NCBI RefSeq assembly: GCF_004348825.1
Contig: NZ_SMJU01000007.1
Span: forward strand, 124,001 to 188,000
Reading direction: 5' to 3'
DNA: 64,000 bases
Origin: Arundinibacter roseus
Lineage (GTDB): Bacteria > Bacteroidota > Bacteroidia > Cytophagales > Spirosomataceae
The notes under the pieces were generated by a model. It did no database searches, was not told where the DNA came from, and saw nothing but the letters and a program-made list of their open reading frames with translations. Shown here in pieces: positions 27,639 through 36,943 of the stretch (its first letter is position 1; each line of letters opens with the position of its first letter). The translations under genes were made by a program, and so were the position numbers.

Positions 27639-28713
27639 TGTCACTAAAACCTTCCTGCCTGACAAGGAAGAATATATAAAGTACATCAGCGAAATCTGGG
27701 ACAGAGTACAGCTGACCAACAACGGCCCTCTTCTCCAAAAGCTCGAAGCCGAGCTAAAAAAGTATCTGGGGGTTGATGATCTCTACTTTTGCAGTAATGG
27801 TACAGTTGTTCTCCAAATCGCGCTCAAAGCATTAGGCGTAAAAAAAGAGGTCATTACCACACCATTTTCGTACTGCGCAACAACCAATTCCATTCTTTGG
27901 GAAAATTGTACTCCCGTTTTTGTCGATATTGATGCAAATACCTTCAATATTGATCCAACATTAATTGAGGCGGCTATTACTCCTGATACAGAGGCTATTA
28001 TGGCTACTCACGTATACGGAAATCCCTGTGAGGTGGAAGCAATTGAAGAAATTGCCAAAAAACATTCGCTCAAAGTAATTTATGATAGTGCGCATGCATT
28101 TGGAGTTACTTACAAAGGCAAATCCTTACTTTCCTTTGGCGATATAAGTACATGCAGTTTTCATGCAACCAAGGTATTTCATACAATTGAAGGCGGTGCC
28201 ATCATTTCCAACCATCCCGAATTACACGAAAAATTGCACTTGCTGCGGGCTTTTGGTCACAGAGGAGATGAGGATTATTTGTTTGCAGGCATTAATGGAA
28301 AAAATTCGGAGTTTCATGCCGCTATGGGTTTGTGTAATTTGCCGCATGTTGGCGAAATAATTGCCGCCCGAAAAGCTATTTTTGATATTTACGATGAAAC
28401 GTTAATCTGGGATACACTGAAAAAACCAGTTCAATCGCCCGACATTTCGTACAACTATTCCTATTATCCGGTAGTCTTTTCTTCCGAATCTGTGATGCGA
28501 AGAGTTCAAAAGGCTTTGCTTGAAAATGAAATTGCCCCTCGTCGGTATTTTTATCCTTCCCTGAATACTCTTCCTTTCATGCCCAACTATTTTTCATGCC
28601 CTGTTTCGGAGGATATATCTTCCCGGGTTTTATGTTTGCCGCTATATGTTGGTTTGCTTCCCGAAGAAATTCAGAAAATAAGCGTGATTATCAATCAAAA
28701 CTGTTGCATGTAA
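27631..28713 (+). CDS. DegT/DnrJ/EryC1/StrS-family sugar aminotransferase
   Basis: A 360-residue PLP enzyme that would put an amino group on a nucleotide-linked keto-sugar. The PLP lysine is K181 in SFHATKVFHTIEGG, D152 in YDSAHAFG contacts the pyridine ring, and SNGTVVLQIAL is the phosphate region. No sugar dehydratase or epimerase lies nearby, so the keto-sugar must be made by enzymes encoded elsewhere. The WbqC and acyltransferase genes downstream suggest the amine is then acylated. Confidence 0.92.
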   Translation: MINVTKTFLPDKEEYIKYISEIWDRVQLTNNGPLLQKLEAELKKYLGVDDLYFCSNGTVVLQIALKALGVKKEVITTPFSYCATTNSILWENCTPVFVDIDANTFNIDPTLIEAAITPDTEAIMATHVYGNPCEVEAIEEIAKKHSLKVIYDSAHAFGVTYKGKSLLSFGDISTCSFHATKVFHTIEGGAIISNHPELHEKLHLLRAFGHRGDEDYLFAGINGKNSEFHAAMGLCNLPHVGEIIAARKAIFDIYDETLIWDTLKKPVQSPDISYNYSYYPVVFSSESVMRRVQKALLENEIAPRRYFYPSLNTLPFMPNYFSCPVSEDISSRVLCLPLYVGLLPEEIQKISVIINQNCCM

Positions 28714-28716
28714 TTC

Positions 28717-30756
28717 ATGGAGTTTGTCTATTGGATATTCTTTTTTCTTTTTCTCGGATCGGTCGGGCTTGTGGCCAAACGTATCAGCCAACCCTCTCTA
28801 ATTGAATGGATTCTGTGTAGCTTTCTCCTTTTTACAGGCTCAATTATTCCCACGGGCTTTGTGCTGTCTGCTCTTTATCTGACAGCACATACACCCAGCT
28901 GGATTATTGGAAATTTTATAGCCTTAGGTATACATTGGTTTTTTTGGACAAGATTGTCAGGCTCAAAAGTCAATTTTTCAATAAGAGAACTGATAGCCAA
29001 TAGAATAAGTACATTCGGGCATTGGTTTCAGGAATTGGCCCCTTTCCTAAAATTGCTTTTGATACTGATGTTTGGCACATTGACTATCATTGGAATTACC
29101 AATTTGCTGCTTGTACTATTTACGGTTCCAAATGAATGGGACAGTATGACCGGTCACCTCAACCGGGTGGTCAGATATATACAGCATGGAACAATGGCGC
29201 ACTTTGGGGGTACAAACTGGAATATGGACACTTATCCCAAGAGTGTATGTACCATTCAGATTTACAGCTATTTAATTTCCGGTAAAATTGAGAATGCTTT
29301 CAAACTCATTCATCATGCTTCCTATTGGATTACCCTCGTAGCTGTTTTTGGGATTGCGCAACGAATCGGTCGAAACCTTTCAGCCAGCTTTTTTTGTGCC
29401 CTTGCCTACGGATTGTTTTTGGATTTTTTGATGCAGGCCGTTACAACTGAAACCGATAGCGTGCTGACGGCCTACCTGAGTTGTCTGTTATATTTTTTAT
29501 TTACTTATCAGGCTACTCGAAATACACATTACCTGTATCTCTCTGGTTTTGTATTCGGCATTGCCCTTGGGCATAAGGTAACCTTTGTGTTGCTGCTGCC
29601 CTCGGTATTTGTCCTGATGATCTATACTGTTTTTCTTTCACCTTCCTTGAAAGTCACTATTCAACGCGTCTTTTCATTAGGTATTGCCATCCTTTTGGCA
29701 GTTTTAATTTACACGCTTCCTTCGGGCTATATTCGTAATATTCAGGAATTTGGGCACCCAATTGGTCCACCCACTGCCTTGCAGCACCAATCCGTAGAAC
29801 GTGCCGGAAGTTTACGAAATCTGTTGGAACAAGGGAGCCGTAATGTGGTTCGGTATAGCTATGATTTCTTTAATCTGGATGGAATTCGGAATGCTCAATG
29901 GGGCTACGATCTAAATACGCAGTTACGGAAACCGCTCGTAGTTCTGGAAGACAAGCTAGGCATGCGTCTCGACGAAGAAACAGATTTTTCCATCGTACCC
30001 TTTTCCTTTCAGCGCAGATTTGAATATTACAACGCCAATCCTTACTGGGGTATTTTGGGTTTTGCCTTGCTGCTGCCGTTGGTTTTACTGGTCTTTTTCC
30101 GTGTATTTCGTTCACGTCCGCATTGGTTTCTGGCAGCGGCCATCATTCTTCACTTTCTGGCTCTCTCCTACTCTGCCCCATACGACCCATTCAAAGGAAG
30201 GTATTTTATTGAAACCGGGCTATTTGCTGTTTTCTTTTTGTTGCTGCTCTTTTCAAACCACCGCTTATCCATTTTGAAACCCCGGCGCTGGGTGTGGAAA
30301 AGCTACGTAGCACTCATTATAGGTTTAGCCTGTATTTCGGCGGTTATGGCTGTTTATCTGAACATCCGGTGTCTGCCGATTTCGGCTTATGGATATGAAT
30401 CAGCTTTCACAACGGAGCGAATAAAATTCCAGACTTTTGCCCGGCCCGACACCTATCTTGCCTACAAAAGGTTTGATTCTATCGTACCTCCGCAGGCTAC
30501 TGTGGCCTTGGGGACAATCAATGATGACTTTGAATATCCCTTGTATGGAGAAGATTTGACCCGCAAATTAATTTCAATAAATCCTTTTGAACAGGGTGTT
30601 CAACCGATTCCCAAAGAGGCTGACTATTTATTTTTTGCGAAAAGCGTAATTTCTCCACAACCCGGAGACCTTCGTCTGAGCTCGGATGAACAGCTCGAAA
30701 ACCTATTGGTAAAAGGTGAAGAGTACTACTTACGGAAATTAACCGAATTAGAATGA
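28717..30756 (+). CDS. large polytopic membrane protein, GT39/ArnT-like
   Basis: A 679-residue protein with about 11-13 hydrophobic segments and a short soluble tail (about 560-679). An acidic motif in the first large loop (NEWDSMTGHLNRVVRYIQHG) matches the periplasmic Asp/Glu loop of GT-C enzymes, which use polyprenyl-phosphate sugars as donors. It could add side sugars to the polymer on the periplasmic side. I cannot name a donor. It begins 3 bases after the aminotransferase and overlaps WbqC by 4 bases. Confidence 0.7.
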   Translation: MEFVYWIFFFLFLGSVGLVAKRISQPSLIEWILCSFLLFTGSIIPTGFVLSALYLTAHTPSWIIGNFIALGIHWFFWTRLSGSKVNFSIRELIANRISTFGHWFQELAPFLKLLLILMFGTLTIIGITNLLLVLFTVPNEWDSMTGHLNRVVRYIQHGTMAHFGGTNWNMDTYPKSVCTIQIYSYLISGKIENAFKLIHHASYWITLVAVFGIAQRIGRNLSASFFCALAYGLFLDFLMQAVTTETDSVLTAYLSCLLYFLFTYQATRNTHYLYLSGFVFGIALGHKVTFVLLLPSVFVLMIYTVFLSPSLKVTIQRVFSLGIAILLAVLIYTLPSGYIRNIQEFGHPIGPPTALQHQSVERAGSLRNLLEQGSRNVVRYSYDFFNLDGIRNAQWGYDLNTQLRKPLVVLEDKLGMRLDEETDFSIVPFSFQRRFEYYNANPYWGILGFALLLPLVLLVFFRVFRSRPHWFLAAAIILHFLALSYSAPYDPFKGRYFIETGLFAVFFLLLLFSNHRLSILKPRRWVWKSYVALIIGLACISAVMAVYLNIRCLPISAYGYESAFTTERIKFQTFARPDTYLAYKRFDSIVPPQATVALGTINDDFEYPLYGEDLTRKLISINPFEQGVQPIPKEADYLFFAKSVISPQPGDLRLSSDEQLENLLVKGEEYYLRKLTELE

Positions 30757-31451
30757 CCATAGCCATCATGCAGCCCTATTTCCTGCCCTACATTGGGTAT
30801 TTTCAATTGCTTTATGCAGTTGACAGGTTTGTGCTTTATGATGACGTCAATTATATTAATCGAGGTTGGGTCAATCGAAATAATATTTTACTTGCGGGAA
30901 AACCTCATTTGTTTACTGTTCCGCTGCAAAATGCCAGTCAGAACAAAAAAATCTATGAAGTTACTCTTTCTGAGGATCAGGCCTGGCGAAAAAAATTATT
31001 GAAGACCATTCAGCAGGCTTATCAGAAAGCACCACATTTTGAGATCGTTTTTCAGATGCTTGAATCTATCCTCAATACACATTCCGAATCAATCGCCGAT
31101 CTTTGTTACGTATCCATTAGTACCATTGCGACTTACCTGGGCCTGGAAACAGAAATTATTTCTTCATCCCGAAAATATGAGAACGATTTACTGAAAGGGC
31201 AGGAACGTATTTTGTCAATTTGTAAATTAGAGGAAGCAAATCGTTATATCAATCCTATTGGTGGACAGGAACTTTACGATAAAGATACATTTGCTAAGCA
31301 GGATATTGACCTATATTTCATAAAAACCAAACCGGTATCGTACCCTCAGCTAAAAAACTCATTTGTCCCGTGGTTGTCCATTCTTGACGTCCTGATGTTC
31401 AACAACAAAGACGAGACACGGACACTTCTAAACGAATTTGAACTCATTTAA
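30753..31451 (+). CDS. WbqC family protein
   Basis: A 232-residue cytoplasmic protein with the WbqC hallmark IAIMQPYFLPYIGYFQLL (about 3-20) and DDVNYINRGWVNRNNIL. The family is common in O-antigen loci beside DegT aminotransferases, and an acyl- or aminoacyl-transfer role on amino sugars has been suggested, but its chemistry is not settled as far as I know. It overlaps its upstream neighbour by 4 bases and leads the acyltransferase by 2. Confidence 0.92.
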   Translation: MTIAIMQPYFLPYIGYFQLLYAVDRFVLYDDVNYINRGWVNRNNILLAGKPHLFTVPLQNASQNKKIYEVTLSEDQAWRKKLLKTIQQAYQKAPHFEIVFQMLESILNTHSESIADLCYVSISTIATYLGLETEIISSSRKYENDLLKGQERILSICKLEEANRYINPIGGQELYDKDTFAKQDIDLYFIKTKPVSYPQLKNSFVPWLSILDVLMFNNKDETRTLLNEFELI

Positions 31452-31453
31452 CT

Positions 31454-32113
31454 ATGGCAAAAGTAATCATTTTTGGTATTTTAGATACCGCTGAGCTAGC
31501 CCACTACTACCTGGAACATGACTCAGAACATGAAGTTGTTGCCTTTACGGTTAATCGTGAATATGTATCAGAACCTACCTTTCGGGGGCTGCCCGTGGTA
31601 GCTTTTGAAGATGTAGAAACGCTTTTCCCGCCACAGGAGTTTTCCTTTTTTGCCCCTATGACCGGTCGAAATATGAATCGTAACCGCGAAGCTATTTATA
31701 ACTCCATCAAAGAAAAAGGGTATTCATTGATTTCCTATATCAGTAGCCACGCTACTATTTTTGATCGAAGCGTAATTGGTGATAACTGTTTTATACTTGA
31801 AGATAATACCATCCAACCTTTTACAACCGTCGGTAACAACGTGGTTTTGTGGAGTGGAAATCACATTGGTCATCACGGAAAAATTCAGGACCACGTATTT
31901 TTTACCTCTCACGTGGTTTTGTCCGGGCATTGCATTGTAGAGCCTTACTGCTTTTTTGGGGTCAATAGCACGATTCGCGACTATACTCACCTGGCTCAGG
32001 GCACGCTTGTCGGAATGGCAGCGGCCATAACCAAAGCCACTGACGAATGGGGTATTTACGTCGGAAATCCTGCAAAAAAAGTCCCCGGAAAGAAAAGTTT
32101 TGAAGCTTACTAA
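31454..32113 (+). CDS. NeuD/PglD-like sugar O/N-acyltransferase
   Basis: A 219-residue protein. An N-terminal sugar-nucleotide-binding half (about 1-90, Rossmann-like, FGILDTAELAHYYLEHD) leads to a C-terminal left-handed beta-helix of hexapeptide repeats (about 95-205, including NHIGHHGKIQDHVFFTSHVVLSGH) and ends with IYVGNPAKK. It would acetylate, or formylate, the amino sugar made by the DegT enzyme. The domain layout is that of PglD, but the exact acyl group is not visible. Confidence 0.85.
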   Translation: MAKVIIFGILDTAELAHYYLEHDSEHEVVAFTVNREYVSEPTFRGLPVVAFEDVETLFPPQEFSFFAPMTGRNMNRNREAIYNSIKEKGYSLISYISSHATIFDRSVIGDNCFILEDNTIQPFTTVGNNVVLWSGNHIGHHGKIQDHVFFTSHVVLSGHCIVEPYCFFGVNSTIRDYTHLAQGTLVGMAAAITKATDEWGIYVGNPAKKVPGKKSFEAY

Positions 32114-32156
32114 TGCCCCTTCCTACCTGTGGGAAAAGGTTTATTATCCATTTTGA

Positions 32157-33377
32157 ATGAATTCGCAAAAAGTTCTTTTTATATCTCATGATGCCAATCG
32201 GGCCGGAAGTCAGCTTTTGTTGCTTCAATTGATAAGCCTGCTGAAACAAAAAGGTCTGTCGACCCATTTGCTGTTAGGCTATGGCGGAGATTTGGAATCG
32301 GAATTTCGACAAGTCACTGATGTTACAGTTCTTGAAAAGTCATATCAGCCCGTTTCACGGTTTAGTCGGGGACTTTCGAGGTTATCTATTTTTTCCCGTC
32401 AAACCAGAAAGTCAACTCAAAAAGATTATTTACAGGTAAAAAAAGAGCTTATACAGGCCAATATCGGGCTTGTATTTGTAAACTCTGTGGCCAATGCCGA
32501 ATTCTACGAAAAGCATCTGACCTATCTTCACGAGCTTCCGGTAGTCCTGTTTGCTCACGAATTAGAGATGTCAGTTGGCATGTATACCAACGAAATTAGC
32601 CTGAATTTTTTGCTTCAAAAATGTTGCCACCTGATCACCGTTTCCAAAGCTGTTTCCAGCTATTATATTGGCAAACATAATTTTCCAGAGCAACAAATCA
32701 GTACGTTTACGTTAATCAATACTCAGGAAATTTCGGAGAAATTAGCCGTTGTGGATCCTGACTATTTAAAAAAAGAACTAGGAATACCCCAACATGCTCT
32801 CGTCGTCGGCGGCTGTGGGAATGCTGAATGGCGAAAAGGAAATGATATTTTTAACCTCGTGGCGCATGAGGTTATTTTTCGTAAACCGGAACTTCCCGTT
32901 TACTTTGTTTGGATTGGTGCAGGGCCTTCTCAACCATTTTTTGAACAGATTAAGTTTGATATTGAGCGATTTGAACTGCAAAATCGAATTTTATTGATCC
33001 CGCCAACGCCCAAAGCGCTGGATTGCATGACACGATTTGACGTTTTTCTTCTCAGTTCCCGAGAAGATCCGTATCCCCTTGTTGTACTGGAAGCAGCTCT
33101 GCTTCAAAAACCCATCGTTTGCTTTGATAAAGCGGGCGGCGCACCCGAACTCGTTGAGCAGGATGCCGGTATGGTCGTTGACTATCTGGATATTCAGGCT
33201 ACGGCCGATGCCGTTCTTTCTCTTTTGGAACAACCGGAAATTAGACGGTCCAAGGGACAAAGGGCCTATCAAAAGGTGTTACAAAGGCACAATACCGAAC
33301 AAAGTATTCAAAATGTGTTAAATATCATCAGAGCTAATCTGCCGCAGGTGGCTTCCATAACCACTTCCACAGAATGA
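32157..33377 (+). CDS. glycosyltransferase family 4 protein
   Basis: A 406-residue cytoplasmic GT-B enzyme. The C-terminal donor domain begins near LGIPQHALVVGGCGNAEWRKGNDIF and carries the EX7E element in SSREDPYPLVVLEAALLQKPIVCFD. The N-terminal half (FISHDANRAGSQLLLLQLISLL) binds the acceptor. Retaining GT4 enzymes often add hexoses or deoxysugars; the donor is unknown. It overlaps the next gene by 4 bases. Confidence 0.9.
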   Translation: MNSQKVLFISHDANRAGSQLLLLQLISLLKQKGLSTHLLLGYGGDLESEFRQVTDVTVLEKSYQPVSRFSRGLSRLSIFSRQTRKSTQKDYLQVKKELIQANIGLVFVNSVANAEFYEKHLTYLHELPVVLFAHELEMSVGMYTNEISLNFLLQKCCHLITVSKAVSSYYIGKHNFPEQQISTFTLINTQEISEKLAVVDPDYLKKELGIPQHALVVGGCGNAEWRKGNDIFNLVAHEVIFRKPELPVYFVWIGAGPSQPFFEQIKFDIERFELQNRILLIPPTPKALDCMTRFDVFLLSSREDPYPLVVLEAALLQKPIVCFDKAGGAPELVEQDAGMVVDYLDIQATADAVLSLLEQPEIRRSKGQRAYQKVLQRHNTEQSIQNVLNIIRANLPQVASITTSTE

Positions 33378-34360
33378 CCATTGCATTTACCATTTGCTCT
33401 ATCAATTACCTGGCGCAGGCCCGTACGCTTGGTACCTCACTAAAAAAGACTAATCCCGATGTTCGGTATTTTGTGGGGTTGGTGGATCGACTTGATGACG
33501 TTCAGTTTGAGCCTGGTTTTTTGCCCGATTTTTCTTTGATTGAAGTTCATACCATTGGCATTGGGCGATTTGAGGAAATGTGTGATCGGTATAATATTAC
33601 CGAATTAAATACTGCGGTTAAACCTTTCTACTTTACTTACTTCTTTTCACAGTTCCCGGAGGCGCAGCAGGTTATTTATTTCGACCCTGATATAATTGTA
33701 TATCAACCACTTACAGAACTAATCAATCAATTAAAAAAGCATGAGGCGGTAGTAACGCCCCATATTTGCACACCCATAGAAGACACCAAAACTCCAAACG
33801 AACTTCATCATCTCAATACGGGAGTGTATAATCTGGGTTTTTGCGCATTTCGCAGAAGTATCGAATCGTTGAATTTCATACGTTGGTGGGAAGAAAAACT
33901 TCGGTACGAATGCCTCATTTCGCTTTGCGACGGGTTATTTGTGGACCAAAACTGGATGAATTTTCTGCCCCTTTTCATTGAAAATACCTGTATTGAAAAA
34001 AATCCGGGCTATAACATGGCCTACTGGAATCTTCACGAACGGCAGGCGTCACAAATTGAAAATGAGTGGATTATAAATGACTTGTACCCATTACTATTTT
34101 TCCATTACAGCGGCTATGATCCCAAAAATCCTGATGATATTTCTAAATATCAGGATCGATTTACATTCCAAATGCGTCCTGACTTAAAACCGCTTTTTGA
34201 AATTTATCACAATCAATTACTGGAAAACGGCAATTCCTACTACCGCACATTTCCATGTAGATATATCAAACCAAACAAAATTTATAAATATGCCCGCGTA
34301 AGAAAAGCCTTAACTGATCCATTAAAAAAACTGGTGAAAGCCCTTGAATCCTACACATGA
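33374..34360 (+). CDS. GT-A glycosyltransferase with DPD motif (GT8-like)
   Basis: A 328-residue protein. The N-terminus (FTICSINYLAQARTLGTSL) resembles GT8-type nucleotide-binding domains, and the metal motif FDPD (103-106) sits at the expected place after QVIYF. A later block, LCDGLFVDQNWMNFLPLF, resembles the acceptor loop of GT8 or GT32 enzymes. It is clearly related to the protein encoded at 35085-36044, which has lost this metal motif. Both neighbours overlap or abut, so a joint function is likely. Confidence 0.8.
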   Translation: MTIAFTICSINYLAQARTLGTSLKKTNPDVRYFVGLVDRLDDVQFEPGFLPDFSLIEVHTIGIGRFEEMCDRYNITELNTAVKPFYFTYFFSQFPEAQQVIYFDPDIIVYQPLTELINQLKKHEAVVTPHICTPIEDTKTPNELHHLNTGVYNLGFCAFRRSIESLNFIRWWEEKLRYECLISLCDGLFVDQNWMNFLPLFIENTCIEKNPGYNMAYWNLHERQASQIENEWIINDLYPLLFFHYSGYDPKNPDDISKYQDRFTFQMRPDLKPLFEIYHNQLLENGNSYYRTFPCRYIKPNKIYKYARVRKALTDPLKKLVKALESYT

Positions 34361-35079
34361 AAGAATTAGTAACTATACTTATTCCTCTTTCTGATAAAGA
34401 TTTAACACCTTTCCAGAAAAAAAATCTGGCAAGCTGTCAAGCCCACTTAGGCGATTTTCAGATTACATTCATTAAGGCAGATTGTAATGAATGTGTGGCA
34501 GAAGTTCTTGAAATTTGTCCAAAAGCTGATTTTTTTTCGGTGGATGATCGATATTTCACTGCTTCACAAGGGTTGGCCAAATTTCTGCTAAGTGAGGAGT
34601 TATACGATATGTTTAGTTGGAGTCGTTTTTTACTTTGGTTTGATATGAATTCGTACGTGCATCGAAACGAACTTGCGTATTGGTGCCGGCAGGGTTATGA
34701 CCTCATTCAGTTGTACCCAGCGTTTGATACAAACCTTACGCAAATGGATCAGTGGCGAAGAATAATTAATCCTGGGAAATCGATACTACTGGAAAAAGAA
34801 ATATACCGGAGTTTTCAGCACAGCGCCGGATTTTCTTTACGTCGGGTAGATGTCTTTCAGAAGCTCGTTCGTAAGAAAAAATCCTTGATTTTCTCTTTTT
34901 TTCAAGAAATGTCCGGTATTGATTCTGCCAATGACTCCCTTTTTCTGGAATACTATCTAAACCGTTGGCGAACAGATCTGGCAATTCCGAACCAAATTTC
35001 CCGGAATCGTTTTGTTCACCTTGATCATTTACTTATGCAGGAAGAAATGCCTTTTGCCAGCATTTCACCCATAATTTGA
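34357..35079 (+). CDS. DUF5672 family protein, putative glycosyltransferase
   Basis: A 240-residue protein. The pattern VDDRYFTASQGLAKFLLSEELYDMFSW, then FLLWFDMNSYVHRNELAYWCRQGYDLIQLYP matches DUF5672, where the usual core is of the QLDAWVF type; here it reads WFDMNSYV. The family occurs with polysaccharide genes and is thought to be a GT-A-like transferase, but no activity is known to me. It overlaps the upstream gene by 4 bases; the chosen start of the downstream gene lies 5 bases after its stop. Confidence 0.78.
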   Translation: MKELVTILIPLSDKDLTPFQKKNLASCQAHLGDFQITFIKADCNECVAEVLEICPKADFFSVDDRYFTASQGLAKFLLSEELYDMFSWSRFLLWFDMNSYVHRNELAYWCRQGYDLIQLYPAFDTNLTQMDQWRRIINPGKSILLEKEIYRSFQHSAGFSLRRVDVFQKLVRKKKSLIFSFFQEMSGIDSANDSLFLEYYLNRWRTDLAIPNQISRNRFVHLDHLLMQEEMPFASISPII

Positions 35080-35084
35080 ATTGC

Positions 35085-36044
35085 ATGAAAATTGTCTATA
35101 CAGTTTGTAATCGTGATCAGCTGGCTCAGGCCCTTTGTCTGGGCAAATCTGTTCAGGAACACGCACCTGAGCATCAATTTGTTATTGGTTGGGCAGATTC
35201 GGCTGCACTTCCAAACTTGCCAACCTGGGCAATCGGAATAGACCTTTTGTCTTCTTCATTTGATCGCATTCGGGGGCAAGCTTCTACTTATCTTGATTTT
35301 GAGTTTGTTACAGCCACGCGCTCATTCTTTGCAAAGGAAATTTTACAGCGTTTTCCGGCATGTCAGGAACTTGTATTTCTTGCGCCAAGTGTCCTCCTTT
35401 TTCGATCATTTACTGAAATTTCCCTTTCAAATTACTTTTTGCAGCTAACTCCCCACCGGCTTTCTCCCATTCAAAAAACTGGGACGGTAGATGACAAACG
35501 CATATTAAATATGGGCATGTTTCATCACGGAAGCTGGATCTTACATCCCGATGGTCAGGAAGAAAAGTGGCTGAATTGGTGGAATGATCGACTGCTAAAC
35601 CGAGCTCATTTAAACCTATGCGAGGGCATGTGCCTGGACCAATTATGGCTAAATTATGCGCCACTTTATCATGCTAATGTTACAACGGTTCGGAATGGCG
35701 GCTGGCATGTTGGAATACATTCGTTGATTGATTGCACTTTAACAAAAGATTCAACGGGTTACTTTCTGCAAAATTCTCCCATAATCAGCGTTGATTTTGC
35801 AGGATTAGAAAGTTTTCATCCGCTATGGTCAGATCATCACATCGAGAATTCGGCTGCTTTAATTGAGCTCCGCTCGATGTATAAGTCCGTACTACTGAGC
35901 AATAAATCAGATAACACTTTTGAAGTTCAACGCTTTGGCCTGGCAAGTCGAAATACCAACGCCCGACCGTTTCGGAAAAGAATTTCAGGATCTGTAAAAA
36001 ATATTATTCACGCGATCGAGCATTTCGATTGGACACACAACTAA
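35085..36044 (+). CDS. GT8-like paralogue lacking the DxD motif
   Basis: A 319-residue protein from the ATG at 35085; a TTG at 35076 would overlap the previous stop. It aligns over its length with the protein encoded at 33374-34360: MKIVYTVCNRDQLAQALCLGKSV, RFPACQELVFL and LCEGMCLDQLWLNYAPLY have clear counterparts. Where the relative has FDPD, this one has LAPS (99-102), so the metal- and sugar-nucleotide-binding acid residues are missing. It may be a non-catalytic partner, or may use another mechanism. Confidence 0.75.
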   Translation: MKIVYTVCNRDQLAQALCLGKSVQEHAPEHQFVIGWADSAALPNLPTWAIGIDLLSSSFDRIRGQASTYLDFEFVTATRSFFAKEILQRFPACQELVFLAPSVLLFRSFTEISLSNYFLQLTPHRLSPIQKTGTVDDKRILNMGMFHHGSWILHPDGQEEKWLNWWNDRLLNRAHLNLCEGMCLDQLWLNYAPLYHANVTTVRNGGWHVGIHSLIDCTLTKDSTGYFLQNSPIISVDFAGLESFHPLWSDHHIENSAALIELRSMYKSVLLSNKSDNTFEVQRFGLASRNTNARPFRKRISGSVKNIIHAIEHFDWTHN

Positions 36045-36055
36045 GTAAGTCGTTG

Positions 36056-36943
36056 ATGAAATCCCTGGAACAATACACGTCGGATCTCCGCAAGAGCCTT
36101 CTAAAATCTCCGAAAAAAGCGATGATGGATCCTTCTTTTCCCCGACTGACGGTCATTACACCTTCCTATAATCAGGGTATTTACCTGGAAAGAACAATTT
36201 TGAGTGTCCTGAATCAAGGATATCCAAATCTTGAATACATAATCATAGATGGGGGCTCAACGGATAGTAGTGTTGAAGTTATAAAGAAGTACGAAAACTA
36301 TTTGTCCTATTGGGTTAGCGAAAAAGACAATGGACAAGTGCATGCACTTAACAAGGGACTTAGTCGTGCCACTGGCGAATGGTTAAGTTTCCAAAACTCG
36401 GATGATGTTTATTTTCCAGAAACTTTTTCACGGTTTGGAGCGGTGATCAACAAATATCCGAACGTGTCCATTTTCTATGGAGATTTATTCATGATTACAC
36501 CGGACGATACCGTAACTGAACTATTGAAAACATTGCCCTTCAATTTTAAAAGTCAATATTTTGAAGGAATGCAGATTCATAATCAATCCTTATTTTTTAA
36601 GAAGAAACTCGTAGAAAAATTTGGACTATTCGATGAAAGCTATCGATTTGCTTTTGACTATGAATTCATCACAAGATTTACCGCTCAGCCGGGCACGTAC
36701 ACGAAGCGCATAGAAGGCCTTGCCGGAGCCCTTCGTGTTCACGAGGATGCCAAGTCTTCTACTATTGCAGAGGTTGGCAAACAAGAGCATGCCCGTGTAC
36801 AGGCCGATTTCAGGAAATACATTTCGGGCGGTTTACCTCATAAATTGCAGTATCTTTACTGCCGAATACGAAAAATAGCCTATTTAGTGGCTCAAATGGA
36901 CTGGAAATATATTGCCCATCGAAAGAGTCTCCAACAAAAATGA
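36056..36943 (+). CDS. glycosyltransferase family 2 protein
   Basis: A 295-residue GT-A enzyme from the ATG at 36056, chosen over a TTG at 36029 that lies inside the preceding gene. It shows TVITPSYNQGIYLERTILSVLNQGYPNLEYIIIDGGSTDSS and the DxD-type QNSDDVY. The YRFAFDYEFITRF block is the acceptor region. It is an inverting transferase of the WcaA type. The linkage is unknown. The stop overlaps the next start by 4 bases. Confidence 0.92.
   Translation: MKSLEQYTSDLRKSLLKSPKKAMMDPSFPRLTVITPSYNQGIYLERTILSVLNQGYPNLEYIIIDGGSTDSSVEVIKKYENYLSYWVSEKDNGQVHALNKGLSRATGEWLSFQNSDDVYFPETFSRFGAVINKYPNVSIFYGDLFMITPDDTVTELLKTLPFNFKSQYFEGMQIHNQSLFFKKKLVEKFGLFDESYRFAFDYEFITRFTAQPGTYTKRIEGLAGALRVHEDAKSSTIAEVGKQEHARVQADFRKYISGGLPHKLQYLYCRIRKIAYLVAQMDWKYIAHRKSLQQK

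Noticed and set aside
36029-36055. TTG starts for several polysaccharide genes (for example 35076, 36029, 41018, 43359)
   Set aside because: An ATG lies a few codons downstream in each case, right before the family motif, and several of the TTG starts fall inside the previous gene.
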